This document shows, piece after piece, positions 12,508-24,412 of a DNA stretch of 62,634 nucleotides; the first letter of the stretch is position 1; every line of letters begins with the position of its first letter. Source of the DNA: Folioceros fuciformis (lineage: Eukaryota; Anthocerotophyta; Anthocerotopsida; Anthocerotales); assembly GCA_049999805.1 (NCBI GenBank), contig JBNGIO010006249.1, positions 464,796-527,429 on the forward strand, given 5' to 3'. Below the pieces are notes generated by a model. The model made no database searches. It saw only the letters and a program-made list of their open reading frames with translations, and was not told where the DNA came from. A program made the translations under genes and the position numbers.

Positions 12508-15304
12508 CTAGTACGGGTCCGGGGCCAGGGCCATCTGCAGCGCTTGCTTGGAACGTTCCAGGAGAGGGCCAGCGAAGACGTGGGCGCCGGCAGCGGTCGG
12601 GTGGTGCATGGCGTGCTGCACCCGTACGGCCATTTCAACCACCAGCTGTTTCCAGTGCTGGGCCTTGGCTTCGGCTCTTGCGACCTGGGAACGGGCGGAA
12701 GGATTGTCAGGTGGGATGCGGGATGCCCTGATTGCGGGCCGGGGTGTTGAGATTCTTACCTTTTGGTCCACCCCCTGGAACTTAGACTTGTCCATCCCTC
12801 CTGAGTGACACCGCCTGAGCCTGGGGTGCAGTGGCGTCGGGCTGTCTTCAGTCGGCAGGCGGAGTGCTGGGAGGTCCTCGGGTGAGGCAGCTTCTGCCTG
12901 GTCGGGTTCTGGCGGCTGCCTCTCTTGTTCTTGCTGCTCTTCATCTTCCGCGGACTGGTGGGGACACGGGACGTGCAAGAATGGCGGGAGAGATAGGGCT
13001 GACGGAGTGAGCGGAGTGAGGCCGGGTCTGATGATGAGGTTCTCAGTCATGGAAACCACGGTGTCGAATTTGGTAAAGTCCTGCAGGGCAAGCGAAGGTG
13101 GATTAGGTGTGGCAAGGCATGCTGCGACGGTGGTTGGACACGAGGAGGGTGAGGATGGAGGAGCTCACCACGCAACGACGGCCGCCGGGGAGTCGTGTCA
13201 CCATGGTCCTGCACTCAAAACGAAGGCTCATTGAGAATTGCATACAACACAGCGTACAGTGTGGAACGGAGAAGGGACGGTGTCACGTACTCGAACCGCG
13301 CCTCAAGGCAGATATCATCAGGACGGTACGAATGGCGTGCTGCACACAGGATAGACAAGGACGTGGAAGGGTGTGAGACTTACTGATTCATGCTGGCAAG
13401 GACGGATTTTGTCTGGCATGTCGTCGGACGTACCCTGAAGTTTACAAGATGTTGAGGAGTCGACGCCTTCGAGAAGGACAAGGATCTCCAAATCACACTC
13501 CTCCATGGCCTGTTCGGATCAAAAGGACAACACTCCATGATCAGATGAGGATGAGCGATTGTTGTTACGGTTCGTTGTTCGGCTGAGCAAGTCACCTGAA
13601 TAGAGAGTCCGTAGAGAGGACTAGTGGCCGTGATTGGGTGCTTCACTAGACATGGGAGTCCTAGAAAAACCTGGCTGCCTCCAATGACCTGCAAACCAGG
13701 GAACGTCAGGGCAGTACAAAGGTTCCTGCGCGGGAGGTGCGTATATTATTCTTGCTCGCCAGGTGCTCTGGACTGAAGGAAGCACTGACCGGGAGGTTGA
13801 TGAAATTGAATACACTCTCATCTTCCTGGGTAAGGGTGTTGTTAAGGGCCACCAACATCCTCACACTAGCCTGCGGAACAGCTGTCAGGACCTGAGACTT
13901 GGCGTGACCACGCCAAGCCTTTTGTGGTCTAATCACCTCAGACTACCTCAATGACTTGATGCTTCCGGATATTCGCCATTCTCAGGGACAACACAGGGAC
14001 ACCATCTTCCTGAAAGAAAAGGAGTAAGGGACATACAACCCCTACCAAGAAAGAATGCCTAGATAATCCTGAAATTGTTCTACTTCTCATGCTCACCTCG
14101 TGAAGGACCATGTATCGGCTGAAGACCAGAGTTTGTGCTCGACGAGTTGGGCGAGAAAACCTGTGTGAAGTTACGAATTAGAGACAAGCAGTACCAGAAG
14201 CAAAGGGGAGACCACGCGTGCCAGGCAAAACCACAGACCTAGCATAAAATACACCGAGCAGCGAATAAGCCATCACCAAGCTCGCAATCGACTGGATCAG
14301 AACAAGACTGTTGGTCACCATACACTTTGGATCCGGTGTTAATTCGCCGCCGTAACCTGGTGCATTCGAAATGACCATGTCAGTAGAGCTGAGAAACAGT
14401 CCTAAGGAAGAGTGCTCAAATTTCAAATGCCACACTCTAAAAGCTCACCGATTGTCATGGAAGTCTGCACGCTGTCCACAACACAAGGCAGGCGCAAAAT
14501 GTTAACCAGGGAACTCATTGGAGGGGTCTGCTTGCAGTACTAGTTTTAACGGGCTGCCCCTCTCTCACGATCTATGGTGAAGTAGTGGTCACCTGAACCA
14601 TACAGCATGGCTGAACGTTTGGACTCCCGGGATACAGAAGTTGTTGTAAGCCTGCTGAAGCAAGTGAAGCAGACACTGGAATTGGTAGCGTGTAGGACAT
14701 CAGGTTGACGGATGTGGCATACATGTTGCGCAGATAACGTCACTGTACCTCATAGTAGAAGGGGATGGCAAACAGCACGAACAGCAGGAAGTAGGAGAGG
14801 AACAGCAGCCAGAAAAACCTTATGTTGGGCATCTGCGGACACGAATGATACACCCATCCGTGTCATTGCCACGTATTCAACCACTGGTGTGAAAACATTG
14901 GCCATGACTTACGTTCACTAGCGTGTGAAAGAGATCCCCCCAGTAGAGGAATGTCTTGGGTAATCCTCGGGTCTCGACATTCAGTCCACCCCTGACAGCA
15001 AGCAGCAAAATTCATGTCATCAAGCATCCAAAAGCGAAACGACATAGGCATGCAGGGTCTATTGTTTACAAATTCTTGTCAAAGCAGTGTTCAGCTACCT
15101 GATAGATCAGAACAAAAGCATTCTACCAAATCATTCGTGACTTACACAGGCCCAACTGCGAAGAGGATTCACTTGAACGGTGAGAGCAGAACTTCAATGA
15201 CAAAAAACATCATGCACGCACCTCTTGTCCACCAGTGGCAGCTTCCTCATGCGCCTGGACTGCAAGGGGGCAGTGAATGCCGAATGCTCAGCCTGTGTTG
15301 CCAT
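12508..15304 (-). CDS. Inward-rectifier (Kir-type) K+ channel, 16 exons
   Basis: A two-TM K+ channel of the Kir/KirBac fold. Exons: 15304-15222, 15171-15148, 14991-14913, 14832-14749, 14675-14593, 14471-14449, 14356-14239, 14160-14097, 14009-13947, 13870-13790, 13688-13596, 13509-13434, 13339-13297, 13208-13169, 13080-12760, 12684-12508; phases close to 483 residues. In order: slide helix WGDLFHTLVN, TM1 (FFWLLFLSYFLLFVLFAI), pore helix GVQTFSHAVWFS, filter TIGYGG, TM2 (IQSIASLVMAYSLLGVFYA), then the cytoplasmic Ig-like domain with FSRPTRRAQTLVFSRYMVLH, RMANIRKHQVIE and VKHPITATSPLYGL. A Pro/Glu/Gln-rich extension and a helical tail follow. The ATG at 15304 is tentative; the first exon's frame runs further upstream to 15333 and an extra 5' exon may exist. 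Membrane location is inferred. Confidence 0.88.
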
Positions 15305-16526
15305 GAGGGCTGCCAGGAAAGCTTGAACAGCACCTAGGGGTCTCATCACTCAATTCCTCCCGATACCAGAACGACCAGCTTCAGCAACGCCACCAGCCGA
15401 GAGCAAGCATGCTGGGGCATTCTCAGACTCCTGGAACTCCAACACGCTCTGTCCTCCATCCCCCCAGACAACACAGCCAGGGGGACAACAAAAGCCGGAG
15501 CATACCCTCGACGCAGCTCAAAATTCCTCGGCAGCCCAACAATGTGCAACTCCCGATGCGGGTGTGCAAGGCTCGTGCACTAGTGAGCTCAGAGACGAGG
15601 ACTTGCGGAGCATCCGCAGCAGCCAGGAGCGAAGAAGGTGGGTGCGGTTGCTCCCGAATCGGCGCCGCAGCTGCAGACCAATCTCCAGCAGCAGCAGATG
15701 AACTATTGTCGGCGCGGAAAACGAAGCTGATCAAATGCCAAGGTGGACGGAGGCATGAGCTCTGAGGCTTGTCCGACTCTGGGCAGGCGGGAACGCCACC
15801 AAAGTATCTGAAGTTGCCAATTGGCGAAGCCTGCCAAACATAAAATAGCACGATTCCGACATCTCTCAGAGCAAGAGACGTTCGAGAGAACGTCACAGGG
15901 TACAAATTTGAAGATGCCGTATGTAGATTGCGTGGCCAGAACTCGAAGCACAGATTCTATTTAGAGCCGAGGAAAAGATCCCAGCACCTCAGCTGTGAGG
16001 CACTAGGTGTCTCCGTCTGTCCTCAGCCCATGTTCCTTTGTTTATGCAGCAGCCTGGATTGGCAGTGACAAGTCCAAGTAAGCTGTACAACCTTACGACA
16101 AACCCACGGCCGGATAACCGAAAGGCTCTTGCAACCCATCCCTTCAAGCTAGACTCCGAAATGACTAAGATCTTCGAGAGACTACCCTCCAAACAAGATC
16201 TGGCTGGAAGCCGAAGCACACATGAAAATCATCCTCAGATTTCCTGTCACCTCCGCACTCCTTGCACCTTCCCTTGCAATCATTTTTAGTGCATATATGC
16301 ATAAATAATACATTTATATATGTTACTATAAGCAAGTAGACGAGAGGCCAATGTCTCTCATCCTTGCCCTAGAATTGGAATATGAGAGGGCTAGTCTTCT
16401 GGCTATGGGCAGGGAACGGGGGCTTCGAATGATTTGAGCTTTTTTTATGTCTTGCTTGTTATTTCTTCTTTTCTAGTCTACCATGGAAATTGGCCACAAT
16501 CTAATTAGTAGTGTACCCTCACATGG
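15305..16526. other. Upstream flank of the K+ channel gene
   Basis: Probably 5' UTR, a possible extra first exon, and the promoter. Several open frames overlap at 15340-15900, but none could be joined to the channel with confidence. Sequence becomes AT-rich after about 16260. Confidence 0.4.
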
Positions 16527-18140
16527 GTGGATCTATTCCTAGAATCCAATGAGGAGGATAATTTCTACCTTGAAGACATAGAGGAGTATAATAATGAGAC
16601 TTGTGAGACTCCTCCTTTACCTTGGTTCTTGAAAGCAAAACTTTCATCAGGATCCATCTTCGAGAATATTTTGGAGTTGTCGCAAGTGCTCAATTTGATC
16701 ATGGAGGTTAAGAATAAAAGACCTCATCCACAACCTCCCACCATAGCTGACCTAGAAAGGATGATAACAACTATGGTGGAGCACATTGTATTAACCCCAA
16801 GGCCAAACTAAATAGCACCAACTGCTAGAAGTGAAGACTTTACCTCAAATAGCACAAGCAATGGAGGATGTCTAGACATGGAGTATTTTGGAGTTTGTTG
16901 GCATGGCTTTCTTAACTCATATAGTGTGGATCTCCAAGTACCCTGCAAGACAGATCATGGCTCATTAAGGAGTCTCACTATTCATTTGGGACACTACAAA
17001 GCAAAAGGAGATGCAGTTGAATTATGGGACTTGGTGCAAATCAAGCTGTATCTATGTGGCTTTCAATGTCAATCAAAAGTGAAGCTCAACTTCCAAGACC
17101 ATGCATCCCTCCAAAAATATCAGAGATCTTACAACTTTCTCAATGGGTGGCCATTAGAGATTGGTGGGATATTATACTATTTGTGAGGATGGAAGTTCAA
17201 GAAAAACGTAAATTTTGCCCCCAATATGAATGCAAAGACCTGCCACATGGTGTGTTTATCAAGAAGGGGAAGGGAAGTGAAAGAGCTAAATATTATGAGG
17301 CTTTTGTTCTTGACATTAGTCATGGCATAGTAGATAGGATTTGCCAAGTTGTTGAGGTGAAAGAGGAACGCCATTGTGTCAGAACCTATAAGCGCTGGAA
17401 GAAACAAGAGGAAACTGGAAAAGCATATGACCCTAAGATTATCGAATTGGGATTGTATCATATTAAGGAGCTCAATTATCCAATGATAGATTACAAACTT
17501 GAGCTTCCGAATTCACCCCATTTTCAACAAGAGTTGGCTGCACTGTACAGAAGGCTAAGGAAAGCTCATATAAAATGCGACGTAGAGCTTTTATCATCGG
17601 AAAGCATAGAGCTTGTGTAGAAGATTACAAAGAGCTTGTATCATGGAAAGCATATAATTGTGAGACAGTTATATTGAGATTGTATCATACTAAGGACCTC
17701 AATCATCCAATCATGCATCATATAATCGAGCTTTAGGTTTCACCTAACTTTCAACAAAAATTGATTATGTTGTTCAACAAGAGTCGGTCATGTTGCATAA
17801 GAAGGTTAAGAAGGTTGTGAATTATTGTAATAGTCTGTTGGACACAAAAGAGACTACCATACTTGTATATAGGGTGGGCTTCTATAACACGTTCTATAAG
17901 AATGCAATCTATTCTTCTACCTAGTTTTGATCATAGAACGCAAAGGAGACGACCATGCTTCATATTATGGGTAGGCTTGGATAACACGTTCCTAGAAAAA
18001 ATGCAATGACTTGGTTCTAAGGATGCAAATGACTTGGTTCTACCTGGTTCTAAGGAGACAACCATACTTCATAGTGTAGGCTTGGTTGACACATTCCTGT
18101 AAGCACAGGATCTATTGTTCTACCTAGTCTCACTATAGAA
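16527..18140. mobile_element. Decayed, AT-rich element remnant with internal repeats
   Basis: Two open stretches (16527-16811, 94 residues; 17024-17620, 198 residues, + strand) have base composition and codon use unlike the neighbouring genes and match no family I can name. The second encodes a Lys/Glu-rich protein with FCPQYECKDLPHGVF and RTYKRWKKQEETGK. Diverged direct repeats follow (see findings). The simplest reading is an old transposable element, type unknown; a lineage-specific gene remnant is the alternative. Confidence 0.45.
17870..18130. repeat. Three diverged tandem units of about 85 bp
   Basis: Units near 17870, 17955 and 18055 share the order GAC(A/T)ACCAT-CTT-ATA-GT(A)GGCTT-ATAACACGTTC-TAGAA and ttctacctag. 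Copies are diverged by substitutions and small gaps. Confidence 0.55.
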
Positions 18141-18523
18141 CTAGATTGTGCAAGATCATCCACTTTGGATTCTTAACTATTTTTCCAGTTTAACTTACAC
18201 CATCAAAGAGCTCTTCGCATTGCGATCAGATGGGGACAGAAGTGTGGGGCCGCGAAAACAGTCTCCCCAGTAGACACATCTGGGCCTGCAAATGAATTGA
18301 ACACAGCACGATTACAGACTCCAAACTGAAAGATATGTCGTACAAGGGAGATGATCGAATTTCAAACTACATGGAAGCGAAGCCTGAACTCTCGAGAACC
18401 CAAGCCACGCCAGAGCTGCTGTAGGCTCGATAGCTTGGATACAAGCAGTTGCCTGGAAAGGAGGTGGCTAGAAATCACGACGACGTGCACCCACCAGGGA
18501 ATTGCAGAGTCGGTGAGGTGATC

Positions 18524-18943
18524 TCAACGCTGCCAACGAAACTGTCGCTCGGTCTCCGCTATGGCAACATCGTTGATGCTGGCCTGGCGGTGCTCCATGA
18601 GGCCGTCGTCGTCAAATTCCCACAGCTCATTGCCATAGGATCTCCACCACTGGCCCGCAGCATCGTGCCACTCGTACTGGAAGGTGACGGCTATGCGGGT
18701 GTCCGAGAAGCAGAAGAGCTGCTTCCGCAGCCGGTAGTCCAGTTCCTTGGTCCACTTCGCCCGCAGGAAGGCCCGAATCTGGTCTCGGCCTTGCAGGAAG
18801 GTTCCCCGGTTTCTCCACCGGGATCCCGGGCTGTAGGCCAGTGACACCCGGTCGGGGTCCCGGCTGTTCCACCCATCTTCGGCTGCCTGAACTTTGGCCC
18901 GCGCAGTCTCTTCTGTGAAAGGCGGTTTGATGGGCGACGCCAT
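18524..18943 (-). CDS. DUF1348 / NTF2-like small protein
   Basis: A single-exon gene for 139 residues with the DUF1348 (SnoaL/NTF2-like) fold: the opening [17 protein letters not shown], then [60 protein letters not shown] and the C-terminal IND. The length fits the family, which I know mainly from bacteria and fungi and whose biochemical function is not established. The frame continues 13 codons upstream, but [10 protein letters not shown] at 18943 is the natural family start. A CATATATG TATA-like element lies near 18995-19005. The gene is divergent from the PPR gene, with only 192 bp between start codons. Confidence 0.82.
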   Translation of the reverse strand: MASPIKPPFTEETARAKVQAAEDGWNSRDPDRVSLAYSPGSRWRNRGTFLQGRDQIRAFLRAKWTKELDYRLRKQLFCFSDTRIAVTFQYEWHDAAGQWWRSYGNELWEFDDDGLMEHRQASINDVAIAETERQFRWQR

Positions 18944-19135
18944 GCTCTGTGCTCTGCTCTGCACTGCTCTCCGCACTTGCACAGCACTTCAAAGCCCACA
19001 TATATGCCCTCCTGCATTTTGAACCACTGAGATACTGACACAAAGTTCTCACCGCGGTTCGTTCACACTGACAGCTTTCTGACTCGGCCAGCGATTCAAT
19101 GCAGCTGCAGCACCCGTCCTCCTGTTGGGCTGCCC

Positions 19136-22100
19136 ATGGCGGTGCGGGAGGACATGCTGAGGCCAATCCACTTTCATGGGAATCTGCCCACCGCAGTTTC
19201 TGGGTTCCTGCCGACCGCTGGAAGGAGTTACGCAGTGGGTATGGCCGGGGAGGCTGGGAGGACCGTACAGTTCCGGGTGAAAGTGGAATTGGAGTGCTCC
19301 ACTGGTGAGTTGAGTTCGAGTTGCGTCTCGAAGGATGGCCTTGTGATGGAGCATGTTGGGTGTCATAATGGTGTTTCAGAGCCATCTAATGTTTGGTTGG
19401 GGAGGCAGGAGGATCTCATGGACAGATCGAGAGGGAACGGGTGCAGCTGCTGTGGGAGGACTTCTTCTCGGATCCTTCTTTGTGGTGGGACAACAGGTTG
19501 GAGAAGGTATGTTTGTTGCAAGGCATTGACATTTCCTCTTCTGTGAAGTGGTAGAAGGTGGACAGGAAGAGGTTTAAGTGCTCAGTATGTGCAGTCTGCT
19601 CTTGTTTGCAGAGAACTTCTCTGGCTCCGGACTTTGCACATAAGAGAAAGGGAGATGTTCTGTGGGCTCGCAGCAGGTTGAATCCTCCTTGGACGGAGTC
19701 ACGGCTGGCGCTGTATGAACTACCTGCAGACGTGGTGTCGAATTCTGGGACTGATGTTCCCGCGCCCATATGGTGATTGTTGCTGTGTAAAAGATTGCAT
19801 TCGTAACGTTGCTTGCGAGCCGCTGATGTTGATGCAAGGAAAAGGTAGCCAGTGCGGATAGTTTTGGACCCCTGTGTTAACTGAATGGAGCCTCCGCAGG
19901 GCACAGGGCAGAACCTGCGAAGCTCAAATATTATGTGAGCAGGGGAGGCTGGAAGAGGCCGTGGATGCTCTGCGTCTCATGGGTCAGAAGGGCTGCCTGG
20001 CGTCGGTGCAGACCTATTTCGAGTTGTTGCAGGCGTGTCGAAAACAGAAGGCCCTGCATGAGGCTAAGAGAGTGCATGCTCACATGGTGGAGAATGGACT
20101 TGAGAGCAACACATTTCTGGGTGAAATTTCAGTGAATGTGTTTGTTAAGTGCGGGGATCTGCCAAAAGCAGTCCTGTTGTTTGACAGACTACGTCGACGG
20201 ACGGCCTTATCTTGGGCTGCACTCATTTCAGGATATACAAACGCTGGACAAGGTCAAAAGGCGGTCATGACCTACAAAGAGATGCGAAAGCAAGGCGTGG
20301 AACCAAACAAGTACACGTTCGGTGTTGTTCTCCAAGCTTGTAGCCTTCCTGTGGACCTGAAAGTGGGGAGGCAGGTTCATGCCGAGCTCGTGAGACGCAA
20401 TTGGGAGTCTGATTCTTTCCTGGGTAAGTGTCTGGTGGGCATGTATGCCAAGTGTGGGAGCATGGTGGGTGCACAGCATGTCTTTGAGACTCTATCAAAG
20501 CGTGATTTGGTGTCATGGAATGATATGATTAGGGGCTATGTGAAGGATGGGAAGGGTGAGACAGCGATTGACCTCTACTTCCAAATGCAAGAAGAAGGCA
20601 CGCACCCAGATAAATGGACCTTTGTGAACGTGCTAAAAGCTTGTATTTCTATATCAGCCAATGAAGAGGAGATGCTGATTGATGGTCAGGCTCTCAAAAT
20701 GGGTTCTTTACAACAGGGGAAGGCTTTGCATGCTGAAGTGGCCGTAAGAAATTTAGAAACTGATGTCTTTGTGACCAACTGTCTGGTTAACATGTATGCC
20801 AAGTGTGGGAGTCTTCAGAATGCCCGACAAGTATTTGACGGACTGTCGCATGGGAACGTGGTGTTGTGGAATACAATGATAGCAGGTTACTCTCAGCAAG
20901 AAAAGGGTGAGAAGGCTTTGCAACTTTATGCCCAAATGCAACGGTCTGGTTTGAGACCTGATCAGCGTACATTTGTAAGCGTCTTGAAAGCATGTGCTGT
21001 CCAGGGAGCCCTTGAAGAAGCCACTTTGATTGATGGACAGCTGTGGAAGCTGAAGTCCCTGCAACGCAGTAAAGTTGTTCATGCTGACGTTGTCAAAGCA
21101 GGCTGTGAAATGGATGTCTTCGTGGAGAACACCATCGTAGACATGTATGCAAAATGCAGGAGCATGTCGGATGCCAGGTCCGCATTTAATGCACTGTCTC
21201 ACCGCAATGTTGTATCATGGAATGCAATGATGCAAGGGTACTTGGACGAGGCGGATAGTGAGAGTGCCATGCAACTATACAGCCAAATGCAAGAAGAGGG
21301 GATCAGACCTGACCACTGGACATTTGTGTGTGTGCTGAGGGCATGCAGTGACTTGGCTGTGGAGGAAAAGGATACTGTTGTCACTGGAGTACCAGTCAAA
21401 GAGAAGTCCTTGCGACAGGCGAGGAAGATTCATGCTCGACTAGTTAGTTCGGGTCTTGACTCAGATCTATATGTTGGCAATACGTTAATGGATTTGTACG
21501 CTAAGTGTCGGAGCCCTGTGGATGCTCGGACTGTTTTTGACACATTGTCCCAGAGGAACGTGGTGTCTTGGAACGTTATCATTGCATGCTATGCTCAGGA
21601 AGGAAATGGACATGAAGCACTTCAGCTTTATGCTGACATGCAAGGTTGTGGATTCAGTCCCAATGACCGCACATTTGTGAGTGTCCTTATGGCCTGCGGG
21701 ATCCTGGCAACAAAGGAGGCAGAGACGGTTGTTGATGGCCAGCAAGTTAAAGTTCAATCTCTACAGAAAGGCATCATGTTGCATGCCGAAGTCGTTAGAA
21801 GAAGCTATATGTCGGATATCTATGTGGGGAACGCTATGGTGGACATGTATGCAAAGTGTGGATCCATCGTAGATGCACGGCAGGTGTTCGACTCTTTGCC
21901 CCAACGAACTGTGGTGTCCTGGAATGCTATGATTGCAGGTTATGCTCAACAGGAAGAGGGTGAGAACGCTTTGCAGGTGTATGAGCAGATGCGGGCTGTT
22001 GGTGAGATGCCAGATGACCGAACTTTTGTCAGTTTGCTAAAGGCCGTGAGCAGCCTGGCATGTAAGGAGGTGGAAACTATCACAGATGGTGCGGCAGTCA

Positions 22101-23257
22101 AAGTGAAGTCACTAGAGAAGGGTGAGGCTCTGCACGCTGAGGCTATTAGGATGGGTTTTGAGTCTGACTTGTACGTCAAGAACACATTAGTTCGGATGTA
22201 TGCGAACTGTGGGAGCCTTGCCAAAGCGCAACAAGTGTTTCACTCTTTATCCCAACCAGATGCGGTGTCGTGGAATGCCCTCATTGCTGGATACAGTCAG
22301 CAGGGTCGGGCTAACCGTGCTCTGCAATTGTATGGTGATATGCCACATGGTGATGTGCAACCCACCGAAGCAACGTTCCTGAGTGTACTCAGAGCGTGCA
22401 GCATTGTAGGGTCCCTGAGGTGGTGCAAACAAATCCAATCGGACATTGTACAGTGCGAAACAGAGTTAAGTATCCGTGTGTCAAACACGCTGATCCATGC
22501 TTTTGGTCGATGTGGGAGCATGAAAGATGCACAAGATGTGTTTAACACCATGCCGCATCAGCACACTGTGGCGTCCTGGAACGTACTGATTGCAGGATAT
22601 GCCAAACAAGGCGATTCTGCAACAAGCCTGCAGTGCTTTGAGAATATGCAATTGTCAGGTTTGAAGCCAGATTCTGTCACCTTCGTTTCGCTTCTTGCAG
22701 CATGCAGTCATGGAGGAATGACAGACAAGGGCCTGGAATTCTTCAATTCCATGAGCGAGGTGTTTGGTATCACAGCAACAAGCGCTCACTATGTCAGCAT
22801 TGTAGATCTCCTCAGCCGTGCAGGGCTTTTTAGCAAGGCAGAGCAGTTGCTCTTGGCCATGCCAGTCCAGCCTGATCTGGCAGTCTGGTTGTCGCTCCTC
22901 AGTGGTTGCAGGAAGTACGTCAACATAGAGCTTGGACGACGTGCCTTTGAGCATGCCGTCAGGTTGGATCCCAAGCAAGGTGGCCCCTACATGCTCATGG
23001 CTAACCTCTACGCCCATGCCCAAATCTGGCAGCAGGCCAAAGAGATAGAAGGATTGAGAGTCCGTGCGGATGCTCCGAAGAAGCACGGGGAGAGCTGGAT
23101 GGAGGTCGGTGACGATGTGCATCAGTTTGCAGTGGGAGACACCACCCACCCACAAACTCACCATATCTACCAAAAACTCGATGAACTGAGTGCGTACGTG
23201 CAGAATGGGCATCTCGCTCCCTCCCAATGCGAAAGGGAAAGTCTGGCAACGTTGTGA
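19136..23257 (+). CDS. PLS-class PPR protein with E domain, no DYW
   Basis: Organelle RNA-binding protein, probably in editing or another processing step. Exon 1 (19136-19506) and exon 2 (19900-23257) join in phase 2 to give 1242 residues; exon 2 alone has no ATG before residue 36 of its frame, which supports the splice. Exon 1 supplies an N-terminal region that may target an organelle. Repeats follow in P-L-S order with strong signatures: L-type VNMYAKCGSLQNARQVFDGL, S-type NVVSWNAMI, P-type GLRPDQRTFVSVLKACA. Longer L2-like spacers contain a recurring VDGQxVKxxSLQxG segment. The C-terminus has E1 (LAVWLSLLSGCRKYVNIELG), E2 (YMLMANLYAHAQIWQQA) and a partial E+ like stretch to HHIYQKLDEL, then stops without the cytidine deaminase-like DYW domain. 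It would need a DYW partner in trans if it edits. Confidence 0.9.
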
Positions 23258-23471
23258 CCCATGCAGGAATTCCAGGGTCGTGTATGTACAAAATCCTCTC
23301 TTTTTGTCCATTATTCTCGCAGAAATGAACCGAGCACCCACCGTGTTCCGCCCACCTTCCTTTTGGCAATGATTTGCGATGTGGACGATCGCAGAAATGG
23401 CACTTGGATATCTATCTGGCTGCAGTAGGAAAGACTGCTGAGATTATGGTTCTGCAGACGGAGTATCTGAT

Positions 23472-24412
23472 GTGCAACACCAGATGTCGGACCTCTACAA
23501 GGTGCTCGGCATATCGCCCGACGCTTCCCAGGAAGAGATCAAGAAGGCGTTTCGGCAGCTGGCCCTCAAGTACCATCCAGACCGTCACGTTCACGACTCC
23601 CAGGCTCAGCAGGATGCTGCGGTACTGCGCTTCAAGGAGCTTGCGCAAGCATATGAGGTGCTGAGCGATGACAAGAAGAGGGCTTTGTATAACAGGGAGG
23701 CCAGAGCCAGGAGGTATGGAGCTCCTTCGCATGGAGCCGGAACTACTTCATACCGACAAGCATACGGTGGCGGCTCATACAGTACCCGGGGACCAGGCAG
23801 CAGCACCACCACTGGGGTTGGAAGTCGAAGTTTCTGGAGTCGGAGCTTCTCGCGTGCCGATCTGCTCATTCATGCTGTGATTCTAGGGTCGGTCAATGCC
23901 TTCATCTTGCTCCTGAATTAGGGTTTACTTCCCCGATAGCTTCCTACAGGCGTAATCCGATGCTGGCTGCAATAGCTGGGAGCTGTCCTTGCCGTTTTCG
24001 TTGCTGTTTGGATTGGTGACATTTTTGTGCGTGTTATCGCAGAATTGCGTACACCGGCCTGGTTATCGCTGATCCGTTTGGAGATTTTGTCTGGGGAAAG
24101 AAGAATGCTGGTGTAAGCAGTTATCCCTTCACATCCTTGTTTCTAAGTCACGTCAAATCCTGCAGATCTGGGTGCATCTTTGGTTCTGAGTTTTCTAGGA
24201 AACTCAAGCTCGGTTTTGAGGATGTGTTGCTTGTACTTGGATGCTTGCATGATTGCTGACTCTTGAAGGATGGCGTTCATTTGTAGAAAACCTTTGAAGA
24301 CACAATGGAAGCTGTGAAAAAAGCTCAGGCGCACGATGGCCCCGACAAGGAATCACAAACAACCATTATTTCCAGCACAGGAGCAGCGGGCAGTGCGTCA
24401 GACCGACAGTGA
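23472..24412 (+). CDS. Membrane-anchored DnaJ protein (DjC72-like), 3 exons
   Basis: A J-domain cochaperone. Exons 23472-23887, 24043-24112 and 24287-24412 close in phase to 203 residues. The J domain occupies about residues 5-70 with the HPD tripeptide in KYHPDRH. A Gly/Ser/Tyr-rich linker follows, then a hydrophobic segment [19 protein letters not shown] formed only by splicing exon 1 to exon 2. The tail [16 protein letters not shown] matches the end of plant DnaJ 72-type proteins. Reading through the first intron instead gives a 149-residue protein that stops at 23921 and keeps a different hydrophobic end ([12 protein letters not shown]). The first donor, GTCGGT, is weak, so intron retention is plausible. 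Confidence 0.8.

Noticed and set aside
15346-15905. Several minus-strand frames as first exon of the K+ channel
   Set aside because: One frame reaches a donor in the right phase, but it has no ATG; the others fail on phase, so no join is claimed.
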